Assembly: GCA_937988885.1 (NCBI GenBank)
Contig: CALKHR010000123.1
Location: forward strand, 1-7,655
From: an uncultured Roseiflexaceae bacterium
GTDB taxonomy: Bacteria; Chloroflexota; Chloroflexia; Chloroflexales; Roseiflexaceae
Reading direction: 5' to 3'
Length of the DNA: 7,655 bases
The translations under genes and the position numbers were made by a program. Of the stretch, positions 1 through 5,529 are shown one piece after another. The notes beneath the pieces were generated by a model, which worked only from the letters and a program-made list of their open reading frames with translations, had not been told where the DNA came from and did not search any database. How positions within the stretch are numbered: the first letter of the stretch is position 1; the number at the start of each line of letters is the position of its first letter.

Positions 1-19
1 CTGCATTGTACTGGGCTTT

Positions 20-72
20 GAGATCTCTCCCCATTCGCTTCGCTCAGGGCTTCGACCGTTCGAGATGACAAT
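20..72. repeat. REP-like intergenic repeat element (candidate)
   Basis: The stretch has the pattern GAGATCTCTCC, then TTCGCTTCGCTCAGGGCTT, then TTCGAGATGACA. This combination of a TCTC start, TTCGCTTCGCTCAG core and TCGAGATGACA end resembles a class of short dispersed intergenic repeats seen in many GC-rich bacterial genomes. The TCTC and GAGA ends are complementary, so the unit could fold. Only one copy is in the window, so repetition itself is not shown; the call rests on resemblance. Confidence 0.35.
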
Positions 73-114
73 GCTTTTCGTTGAACATAACGCGGTATGT
101 GGTCGATTCACTTG

Positions 115-142
115 GTCACTATGTCACCCTGTCACGGATCAC
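115..142. repeat. Short direct repeat, GTCAC with 8-base period
   Basis: GTCAC occurs at 115-119, 123-127 and 131-135 with an exact 8-base period (GTCACNNN). A fourth partial copy, TCAC at 139-142, is shifted by one base. The array lies outside any gene. It could be a small variable-number tandem repeat or a set of repeated protein-binding half-sites; the sequence does not decide. Confidence 0.5.
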
Positions 143-166
143 GAGGCGTGAAGGTGGCGCAGGCAT

Positions 167-271
167 GCGCTGCGGAGCAGCGCGTAAAGTGCGCGCGTTG
201 TGGCGCGAAGCGCCATCATTGTCCGAGCGCGCACACGTTGTGCACGACGTTGTTTGCCCGTAGCGACGGGC
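167..271. repeat. Cluster of GC-rich hairpins (possible structured RNA or repeat element)
   Basis: Three perfect short inverted repeats follow each other: a 7-bp stem GCGCTGC/GCAGCGC with loop GGA (167-183), a 6-bp stem TGGCGC/GCGCCA with loop GAA (201-215), and a 6-bp stem GCCCGT/ACGGGC with loop AGCG (256-271). A further pairing, GTGCGCG (189-195) with CGCGCAC (228-234), encloses the middle hairpin. All stems are symmetric, so either strand could fold. High GC makes chance stems more likely, so an RNA gene is only a possibility. Confidence 0.35.
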
Positions 272-336
272 TGTCGTTTGCGGTTGCTCTGCTTTTCCCA
301 AATATGAACGGGGTTGTGGTGAGGTTGATGTTGTTG

Positions 337-374
337 GAGCGGCACTCGTTGGGGCGAGCGCCGCTCTTTTGCTT
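337..374 (+). terminator. Terminator-like hairpin, T-tract on the plus strand
   Basis: A 12-bp stem pairs 337-348 with 355-366, with one A-C mismatch at 344/359 and a six-base loop (TTGGGG). On the plus strand it is followed directly by TTTTGCTTTT. This is the shape of an intrinsic terminator for rightward transcription. The minus-strand operon ends at 375, nine bases away, but on that strand the stem is followed by CCAACAACATC with no U-tract. It would therefore block rightward transcripts from entering the operon antisense. For the operon itself it may act only as a stabilising 3' hairpin. Confidence 0.6.
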
Positions 375-1292
375 TTAGGCGGTCAAGCCGGGCATGGCGA
401 AGTTGGCCTCGGTGAGGGCTTGCACTAGGGCTTGCCGTTGCGCTTCGTCGAGCGCGACGAGCGGCGGGCGCACGCTGAGCCAGGCGGGGTCGTTGCTGTA
501 GTGCGCGATGGCGGCTTTGAGCGCCGGGATGACCGGGAATTGTTGGAAGATGGCGCGTACGGCGTTGAGGGCGGTTTGTTGCGCGTCGGCATCGGGCTGC
601 TGCCAGGTGTCGGCGAGGTGCGCGATCGGCGCCGGGTTGACGTTGGCAGTGGCGCTGATGCAGCCTGCGCCGCCGCCGCGCTTGGTGGCGAGCAGGAAGG
701 TTTCGCTGCCGCTGAAGACGTCGAAGCCGTGCGGTTGGAATTGTTCGAGCATGGCGTTGGTGTTCTCCCAGTTGCCCGAACTGTCTTTGACGCCTGCGAT
801 GGCGGTTGGGTAGTCTTTGAGCAGCCGTTCGATCAGGTTGAGGCTGATCGAGACGTTAGCGACTTGCGGGATGTGGTAGAGGTAGATGCGCAGTCGCGCG
901 TCGCCGACCCGTTCGATGACTTCGGCGAAGCTGCGGTACAGCCCGTCGTCGGTGATGGCTTTGTAGTAGAACGGCGGCAGCATGAGGACGCCGCCGCAGC
1001 CGAGTTCGACGGCTCGTCGGGTGAGCGCGACGGTGTCGGGTAGGGCGCAGGTCCCGGTGCCCGGCATCATGCGTTCGGGCGGTAGGCCAGCTTCGACGAG
1101 CGCTTCGAGCAGGTCGATCTTTTCGGCGACGGAGAGCGAGTTCCCCTCGGAGTTGGTGCCAAAGACGGCGAGGCCGACGTTTTGGCTGATCAGCCAGCGG
1201 CAGTGACGCACTAGGCGTTGGGCATCCGGTCGAAGGTCTTGGTCGAACGGGGTCACAACCGGGGATAATACCCCTTGGATTCGTGGTGTCAT
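375..1292 (-). CDS. DHDPS/N-acetylneuraminate lyase family aldolase, not a typical DapA
   Basis: This is a 305-residue TIM-barrel class I aldolase of the DapA/NanA superfamily, close to the family's usual 290-310 residues. The start at 1292 is chosen because GGAGGAG lies six bases upstream; a GTG further upstream at 1361 would add an unlikely 23-residue tail. Visible landmarks: SPVVTPF at 10-16 (start of the barrel), GTNSEGNSLS at 45-54 (carboxylate-binding loop), YLYHIP with the catalytic Tyr at 139, GVKDSSG with the Schiff-base Lys at 169, and GGGAGCISATANVNP at 206-220. Compared with E. coli DapA, the loop Thr45 is Asn47, and Arg138, which binds the aspartate semialdehyde carboxylate, is Val144. 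Such changes are typical of family members acting on other 2-oxoacids (KDG, 4-hydroxy-2-oxoglutarate, sialic acid or sugar-acid lyases and dehydratases). It is the last gene of the operon, 78 bases after the biotin carboxylase. Family is certain; substrate is unknown and lysine synthesis is unlikely. Confidence 0.9.
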   Translation of the reverse strand: MTPRIQGVLSPVVTPFDQDLRPDAQRLVRHCRWLISQNVGLAVFGTNSEGNSLSVAEKIDLLEALVEAGLPPERMMPGTGTCALPDTVALTRRAVELGCGGVLMLPPFYYKAITDDGLYRSFAEVIERVGDARLRIYLYHIPQVANVSISLNLIERLLKDYPTAIAGVKDSSGNWENTNAMLEQFQPHGFDVFSGSETFLLATKRGGGAGCISATANVNPAPIAHLADTWQQPDADAQQTALNAVRAIFQQFPVIPALKAAIAHYSNDPAWLSVRPPLVALDEAQRQALVQALTEANFAMPGLTA

Positions 1293-1298
1293 ACGCTG

Positions 1299-1305
1299 CT
1301 CCTCC
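1299..1305 (-). promoter_or_regulatory. Strong ribosome binding site of the aldolase gene
   Basis: Read on the minus strand this is GGAGGAG, followed by the six-base spacer CAGCGT and ATG at 1292. It fixes the start of the aldolase gene. It is the strongest Shine-Dalgarno in the operon; the two upstream genes have weak or no such site. Confidence 0.85.
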
Positions 1306-1330
1306 AACCAGTTGCATGGTTTGGGTCGTT

Positions 1331-1362
1331 CGTGCATCGGGCGAGGTGGTGCCCGATGCACG
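1331..1362. other. Perfect 12-bp intercistronic hairpin
   Basis: CGTGCATCGGGC (1331-1342) is the exact reverse complement of GCCCGATGCACG (1351-1362), with an eight-base loop (GAGGTGGT). It starts eight bases after the stop codon of the biotin carboxylase and ends 38 bases before the aldolase start. No T-tract follows on either strand, so it is not a standard intrinsic terminator. It may stabilise the upstream mRNA end, set an mRNA processing point that changes the ratio of the two proteins, or bind a dimeric protein. Confidence 0.6.
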
Positions 1363-1370
1363 GTGGTGCG

Positions 1371-3137
1371 CTATTCTTGATAGGTCGCCAGGATCGCGCC
1401 TGGCTCGACGACTTGTCCCGCTTCGACGCGCACTTCGGCGATGGTGCCTGCGTGCGATGCGGTGATCTCATTTTCCATCTTCATCGCTTCGATGATGAAG
1501 AGGACTTGGCCCGCCTCGACGGTTTGGCCCGCTGCGGTGCGCACGGCCACGACGGTGCCTTGCAGTGAGCTAACGACGCCGTTGCTGGGTGCGCTGGCTG
1601 CGCCGCGACGGGTGTTGGGTGCGCGGCGGTTGGTTTTCTGCTGGGCGTTGGCGCTGCGGCGTGTGCCGTTGCCGCCCCGTTCGGCGACGCGTACTGCGAA
1701 GCGTTGCCCGCCGACTTCCACATCGAAGATGCGCGCTTCGGTGGCCTCCGGCGCGGTGTCGATGGTGGTGATGGCCGGGCTGCTCAGGTTGCTGAGCGCT
1801 TCGCTGAGGTATTGCGGGATGAAGTTGACGGTGGCTTCGCCATTGGCGAAGGCCGGGTGCGCCATGGCCAACTGATGGAACGGGATGGTGGTGATGACGC
1901 CTTCGATCCGATAGTCGGCGAGGGCGCGCTGCATGCGCCGTATTGCGCCGGGGCGATCTTCGGCCCAGGTGATCAGTTTGGCGATCAGCGAGTCGTAGTA
2001 TTGCGGGATGGTGTAGTTCGAGTGCACGCCGCTGTCCACGCGCACGCCGAGCCCGGTCGGTTCGCTGTAGGCGCCGATGGTGCCGAGCGCGGGCCGGAAG
2101 TTGGCGGCGGGGTCCTCGGCGTTGATGCGGCATTCGATGGCGTGTCCGCGCGGCTGCAGGTCTTCTTGCTTGAACCAGAGCGCTTCACCTTGGGCAATGC
2201 GCAGTTGGGCCTGCACCAAGTCGATGCCCATGACCATTTCGGTGACGGTGTGCTCGACTTGGATGCGAGTGTTCATTTCGAGGAAGTAGAACGCGCCGTC
2301 TTGGAACAGGAATTCGAGCGTGCCTGCGCCGACGTAGCCGACCGAGCGGGTGAGCGCGACGGATGCGGCGCCCATTTGGGCGCGGATGGCTGGAGTGAGC
2401 GCGGGTGATGGGCATTCCTCGATCAGTTTTTGGTGGCGGCGCTGCACCGAGCAGTCGCGTTCGCCGAGGTAGACCACGTTGCCGTGGGTGTCGGCGAGCA
2501 CTTGGATCTCGATGTGGCGCGGGTTGTCGAGGTAGCGCTCGACGTAGAGGAGCGGATTTTTGAAGGCCGATTCGGCTTCGCGTTGGGCGCTCTCGAAGGC
2601 CGCTTCGATCTCTTCGGGGGAGCGCACGACGCGCAGGCCGCGCCCGCCGCCGCCTCCCACTGCTTTGATGGCGATCGGGTAGCCATGTTCTTCGGCGAGT
2701 TGGCGCACATCGGCTGGGGTTGCGACGGGTGAGGTTGTGCCCGGCACAATCGGCACGCCAGCGGCGATGGCTTCTCGGCGCGCTTCGACTTTGCCACCCA
2801 TGCGCTCCATGGCCGATGCGGGCGGGCCGATGAACACCAGCCCTGCTTCGGTGCAGGCGTGGGCGAAGGCGGAGTTCTCGGCGAGGAAGCCGTAGCCGGG
2901 GTGAATGGCGCCTGCGCCAGCTTTTTTGGCGACTTCGATGATGGTGTTGCCATCGAGATAGCTTTGGGTCGCGGGTGCGGGGCCGATCAGGTAGGCAGCG
3001 TCGGCGTAGAGCACGTGAGGCGCATCGCGGTCGGCCTCGCTGTAGACAGCGACGGTGCGCAGGCCGAGCTCTTTACAGGCCCGCATAACGCGCAGGGCGA
3101 TCTCGCCACGATTTGCGATGAGAACGGTATCAAACAT
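1371..3137 (-). CDS. Acyl-CoA carboxylase alpha subunit: biotin carboxylase fused to biotin carrier domain
   Basis: The 588-residue protein carries out the ATP- and bicarbonate-dependent carboxylation of its own biotin. Its architecture matches the roughly 600-residue actinobacterial AccA chains. Residues 1-110 are the N-terminal biotin carboxylase domain (LIANRGEIALR near the start). The ATP-grasp region follows, with Lys116, Lys158, the Gly-rich loop at 161-167, Lys237, Glu275, Glu287 and catalytic Arg291 in MNTRIQVEH. Arg337 in RINAED and the C-terminal region run to about 450. A short EVGGQRF segment at 474-480 precedes a low-complexity Gly/Arg/Asn/Gln linker (about 486-520). The carrier domain fills 521-588 with biotinyl Lys553 in EAMKME. 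All catalytic residues I can check are kept, each one position below its E. coli AccC number. I chose the ATG at 3137 because LIANRGEIA then sits where it does in the family; a TTG at 3182 is less likely. The Shine-Dalgarno is weak (TGAG). No carboxyltransferase is in the window, so acetyl-, propionyl-, other acyl-CoA or pyruvate are all possible substrates. Confidence 0.95.
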   Translation of the reverse strand: MFDTVLIANRGEIALRVMRACKELGLRTVAVYSEADRDAPHVLYADAAYLIGPAPATQSYLDGNTIIEVAKKAGAGAIHPGYGFLAENSAFAHACTEAGLVFIGPPASAMERMGGKVEARREAIAAGVPIVPGTTSPVATPADVRQLAEEHGYPIAIKAVGGGGGRGLRVVRSPEEIEAAFESAQREAESAFKNPLLYVERYLDNPRHIEIQVLADTHGNVVYLGERDCSVQRRHQKLIEECPSPALTPAIRAQMGAASVALTRSVGYVGAGTLEFLFQDGAFYFLEMNTRIQVEHTVTEMVMGIDLVQAQLRIAQGEALWFKQEDLQPRGHAIECRINAEDPAANFRPALGTIGAYSEPTGLGVRVDSGVHSNYTIPQYYDSLIAKLITWAEDRPGAIRRMQRALADYRIEGVITTIPFHQLAMAHPAFANGEATVNFIPQYLSEALSNLSSPAITTIDTAPEATEARIFDVEVGGQRFAVRVAERGGNGTRRSANAQQKTNRRAPNTRRGAASAPSNGVVSSLQGTVVAVRTAAGQTVEAGQVLFIIEAMKMENEITASHAGTIAEVRVEAGQVVEPGAILATYQE

Positions 3138-3188
3138 ACATCTATGCTCAATCAGGCATGGTTGCTGGTGGTGTACCGCCAACCGATG

Positions 3189-3431
3189 CTAAAGTCCAGT
3201 GATTCCAAAACTCCAACGGTTGGCTCGGCGGGCACGTTCGACGCTGCCCCAAGTTCGATGAGCAGCGTTTCGGGTGGGTGGTTGTTGTTGTGCTTCGAGT
3301 TTAGCTGCTACCTGCCAAGGTCGCACGGGCGGCTCGGCTGTCGGCTCAGGTTGCTCGTCATCGAGTAGCATCTGCACGGCGGCAAGTGCTGCTGCAATCT
3401 GTTCTGGGGATGGCGCATGTGTCTTTTCCAT
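3189..3431 (-). CDS. Small acyl-CoA carboxylase epsilon-like protein
   Basis: An 80-residue acidic-then-basic protein, 51 bases upstream of the biotin carboxylase and on the same strand, so almost certainly in its operon. Residues 8-25 (PSPEQIAAALAAVQMLLD) form a probable amphipathic helix. A Pro/Glu-rich segment follows (27-36), then RPWQVAAKLEAQ (37-48) and a Trp- and Arg-rich tail with Trp61 and Trp73. The pattern of a short helix beginning near an 'EEL/EQI' motif, a Pro-rich middle, and a tail with conserved Trp resembles the epsilon subunits that help assemble actinobacterial acyl-CoA carboxylases. The match is by pattern only, since the family is poorly conserved. There is no membrane segment, so it is not an OadG-type gamma subunit. 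The ATG at 3431 is chosen for its position behind a TATAAT box. An ATG at 3440 and a GTG at 3461 are in frame but the first lies inside the box. Real gene likely; function moderately supported by context. Confidence 0.6.
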   Translation of the reverse strand: MEKTHAPSPEQIAAALAAVQMLLDDEQPEPTAEPPVRPWQVAAKLEAQQQPPTRNAAHRTWGSVERARRANRWSFGITGL

Positions 3432-3444
3432 GTGCGCCATTATA
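3432..3444 (-). promoter_or_regulatory. Promoter -10 box for the carboxylase operon, probably giving a leaderless mRNA
   Basis: On the minus strand a perfect TATAAT (3444-3439) is followed by seven bases (GGCGCAC) and then ATG at 3431. A transcript started at the usual distance would begin at or within a base of that ATG. No Shine-Dalgarno sequence lies before it. A -35 match is poor (ACAGCG at a 17-base spacing). The site sits between the terminator of the upstream gene and the first operon gene, where a promoter is expected. Confidence 0.5.
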
Positions 3445-3504
3445 CCGTATCTTGCTGGCACCGCTGTGAGTTAGGCATGATCTGTTGCGTGCTCATCGAC
3501 CTGC

Positions 3505-3537
3505 AAAAAGGCCGTCCTATTGTCGGAGAACGGCCTT
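3505..3537 (-). terminator. Intrinsic terminator of the STAS-domain gene
   Basis: On the minus strand AAGGCCGT (3537-3530) pairs perfectly with ACGGCCTT (3515-3508) across a 14-base loop and is followed by a run of five T (3509-3505, overlapping the last stem bases). It lies about 25 bases after the stop codon of the STAS gene at 3562. It is a textbook rho-independent terminator and isolates that gene from the carboxylase operon. Confidence 0.9.
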
Positions 3538-3561
3538 GTAGATGTTCACTTGTAGCTGTGA

Positions 3562-4563
3562 TTAATTGTTTTCGTAACCAGGTGCCTTGAAGCCATTCAT
3601 TTTGACGCCTTTGGCGGTGAGTTCCTGGTACAGTTCGAGCGCTTCTTGTGGTGAGCGCGTGATCTGGAGCTCGTCGAAGTTGATGTTGAGGTGGGTGAGT
3701 GTGGTGGCGACCGATACAGCGATGCCCGAGATAATCACCTCGCAGCCGAGCAATCGCACAGCTTGGGTGGTGGTGATCAGCGCTTGGGCGCTGTTCGTAT
3801 CGATGGTGGCGATGCCCGCAACATCCAGAATAACGAGATGTGCGCGTTGCTTGCTCACCGCATTGAGCAGGCGGTTCGTCAGTTCTTGGGCCCGTCGGCT
3901 GTCGAGCGAGCCGACCAGCGGCGCAAAGAGCACTTGGTTCGCGAGGGAGATGATCGGCACTTCAAGCGTGGTCACGAGTTCGAGCAGGCGCTGCTGTTCT
4001 TCATTCTGCTGTGAGAGTGTGGCGGTTTGTTCGGCCAACATCTGCTGTTGCTGTTCGGCCTGCTCAAGCGCGACACGCAGGCGTTGTGCGGTTGCTTCGG
4101 TGTTCTGTTGCGCCAGTCGGCTCACCAACGATGCGAGAGCGATACCGCCAGCCTGCAGAAAGAGCAGGATCGCGATGCTGGGGCTGAAGATCATGCCTTG
4201 GCCGCCTTGAACAATCGCCATGCCGATGTAACAGACTAGGAAGACTGCGATGCTCCAATACCATGGCAGCAACACTGCCGCAAGCACCACTGGTGTAAGC
4301 ACATTGAAAGCGTAGGTTAGCTGTTGAGATGGATCTTGCGGTATTCCGCCCAATGTGATGATGAGGACGCCAACCACAAATACCTGCCCCGACCAGCGGA
4401 AGTTGTTGAGATGCGCAATCAGCAAACCACAGGTTAATGCCAGCCCAACTATATCGATGATTAGGTACTGCGTTTGATTATTGATGACGGCCATCACAAT
4501 AAGCAGGAGCACAGCAACAACGCTTAAAGACAATAACACAGTGGTGATACGCTTAATAGTCAT
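3562..4563 (-). CDS. Membrane-bound RsbR-like STAS-domain protein
   Basis: A 333-residue protein with three parts. Residues about 8-148 hold six hydrophobic segments (roughly 8-27, 33-51, 58-74, 84-100, 103-119, 127-148), a membrane sensor module with no family I recognise. Residues about 150-198 are a Gln- and Glu-rich coiled coil. Residues 199-313 are a STAS domain of the RsbR type. It has two candidate phosphoacceptors: Ser222 in GSLDSRRA and Thr256 in ATIDTNSA. They are 34 residues apart, exactly the spacing of Thr171 and Thr205 in Bacillus subtilis RsbRA. By family knowledge it would relay a membrane or small-molecule signal by partner switching with an RsbT-like kinase and an RsbS-like STAS protein, neither present here. 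The ATG at 4563 is chosen over an upstream TTG (4593) because GAGG lies five bases before it and KR precedes the first helix. Codons in the membrane half are more AT-rich than in the STAS half. It is a single-gene unit with its own terminator. Confidence 0.85.
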   Translation of the reverse strand: MTIKRITTVLLSLSVVAVLLLIVMAVINNQTQYLIIDIVGLALTCGLLIAHLNNFRWSGQVFVVGVLIITLGGIPQDPSQQLTYAFNVLTPVVLAAVLLPWYWSIAVFLVCYIGMAIVQGGQGMIFSPSIAILLFLQAGGIALASLVSRLAQQNTEATAQRLRVALEQAEQQQQMLAEQTATLSQQNEEQQRLLELVTTLEVPIISLANQVLFAPLVGSLDSRRAQELTNRLLNAVSKQRAHLVILDVAGIATIDTNSAQALITTTQAVRLLGCEVIISGIAVSVATTLTHLNINFDELQITRSPQEALELYQELTAKGVKMNGFKAPGYENN

Positions 4564-4872
4564 ACTACCCTCTTGATCTGTACAGCTTAGCAACTCGGCT
4601 CCCTAACTCTAGGTGGTGGAACCGATCATCAGATTCCTTCGTACCTGTTCGGCTTTTGGTGTTTAGAGAGCACGAGCAGGCGGCCTTGGCAGGTTATCAA
4701 ATCGTTGTATCGCGATATTCAGGGAGATCGTCGAGGCTTGGACAGATCAAGAGCCGCGGGGCAATAGTTTCCAAATCAACGGAGATATGGCCACTACGTG
4801 GGGGATCTGAATAGAGCATCCAGCGATTCGAGATATGAGTCAGTTAGTCGATTTGATGCTCCCAGTGTCAAT

Positions 4873-4902
4873 CGATGTTGTCTTTGTATCGACAACCCAT
4901 CG
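4873..4902. repeat. Imperfect hairpin in the divergent intergenic region
   Basis: GTTGTC (4877-4882) pairs with GACAAC (4891-4896) over an eight-base loop. The outer bases CGAT (4873-4876) pair with ATCG (4899-4902) if a CC bulge is allowed. No T-tract follows on either strand, so it is not a terminator. It could be a fold in a leader RNA or chance. Confidence 0.35.
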
Positions 4903-5067
4903 CTAGACCTGTATTGTATGCCATGTATGAGGATTTTGCTATGGTCTACGTAGACGTAATAGTAGAGAATTGATTGCAAGATGGCTAGATTAGCTATGAA
5001 GCGACAGTGAAACGCCACGTCTGCGGCAACGTCCTTACTAACGAATGCTGCAAATGGAATACTACTG

Positions 5068-5198
5068 GTTCTATGTTAAATCATTGTTGGACAAAATGTA
5101 TTTTTTTATGATGATACATTCCTGTGAATATCATAATGAATACATTTGTGGAATAAAATATTTAGCGTTCTATGTAAATGTTTTCGATAATTCGATAA
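5068..5198. repeat. AT-rich island with nested direct and inverted repeats
   Basis: Several repeats overlap. GTTCTATGTTAAAT (5068-5081) recurs as GTTCTATGTAAAT (5167-5179). ACAAAATGTAT (5091-5101) is inverted as ATACATTTGT (5140-5149), with an eight-base perfect core and one bulged A. ATACATT followed by a TGTG-AATA pattern occurs at 5114-5130 and 5140-5155. ATGATA (5111-5116) is inverted as TATCAT (5129-5134). TTCGATAA is tandemly repeated at 5183-5198. Only 13 of the 60 bases at 5101-5160 are G or C by hand count. AT-rich sequence produces chance repeats, but this density is high for a GC-rich genome. It may be a regulatory region or a decayed mobile element. Confidence 0.5.
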
Positions 5199-5404
5199 TA
5201 TGATAGTGAATTTGGTAGACGCAAAGCCTTGCATGTTCACGGACTGACACACTCTTCTCTCCACTACCCTCCAAGCGAATCTGCTGCCGTTCCCGAGGAG
5301 AGCGTATCCATCGAATGTTCCTCTGCTAACGGCCAACGTACGCAGCGATCGCGCTCATCGATTGGGAATCAGCAAACTATGATGAAAGTGCAATCGAAAA
5401 AGGA

Positions 5405-5433
5405 TTGTGTTTCGCTTGGAACCCCTGTATGCT
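5405..5433 (+). promoter_or_regulatory. Possible promoter of the lipoprotein gene
   Basis: TTGTGT (5405-5410) and TATGCT (5428-5433) are separated by 17 bases, the ideal sigma-70 spacing, though they match the consensus at only 3 and 4 of 6 positions. A transcript from here would have a leader of about 95 bases before the ATG at 5536. Other AT-rich stretches further upstream also contain -10-like sequences, so this is a weak call. Confidence 0.25.
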
Positions 5434-5523
5434 AATGAGACAACACCATAGCGTTCCACTTTTACATATCATCCTCACGTTGTGCATCCGTCTTGTTCAC
5501 TCAACACGCCCCGAACGCAGAAT

Positions 5524-5529
5524 AAGGAG
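5524..5529 (+). promoter_or_regulatory. Ribosome binding site of the lipoprotein gene
   Basis: AAGGAG lies six bases before the ATG at 5536 and fixes that start, which is also immediately followed by a signal peptide. The six spacer bases happen to read TTGACA; this is not treated as a -35 box. Confidence 0.85.

Larger units (their letters stand above)
1..336. other. Intergenic region rich in short repeats, no convincing gene
   Basis: I find no credible protein gene here. The short open frames on both strands lack a ribosome binding site, have odd composition (many Cys, Arg and His) and resemble no family I know. The stretch instead holds a REP-like motif (about 20-72), a GTCAC 8-base repeat (115-142) and a cluster of small GC-rich hairpins (167-271), each listed separately. 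It lies past the 3' end of the minus-strand operon. A decayed gene or an unrecognised structured RNA cannot be excluded. Confidence 0.6.

Noticed and set aside
97..378. A 93-codon plus-strand open frame at the left end
   Set aside because: No ribosome binding site, odd Cys/His/Arg-rich composition, runs through hairpins and the terminator-like stem, and matches no family I recognise.
1704..2408. A 234-codon plus-strand open frame opposite the biotin carboxylase gene
   Set aside because: It is antisense to a fully conserved biotin carboxylase and has the same Gly/Val/Asp-rich shadow composition; no ribosome binding site.
4814..4861. GAGCATC and GATGCTC inverted repeat
   Set aside because: Seven-base arms separated by 34 bases; short arms this far apart are common by chance and nothing else supports a site.
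4794..5018. A 74-codon minus-strand open frame in the divergent gap
   Set aside because: No Shine-Dalgarno, no domain pattern, codon use unlike the neighbours; consistent with a chance frame in AT-rich DNA.
5111..5155. Replication origin signal: AT-rich stretch with DnaA-box-like sequences
   Set aside because: One 9-mer (ATATTCACA, minus strand) is a single mismatch from TTATNCACA and another is two mismatches away. No cluster of good boxes and no dnaA, dnaN or gyrB gene nearby, so the match is not convincing.
5345..5352. GCGATCGC palindrome, the cyanobacterial HIP1 core
   Set aside because: Only a single copy was noticed, with no flanking repeats; expected occasionally in GC-rich DNA, so not evidence for a cyanobacterial source.
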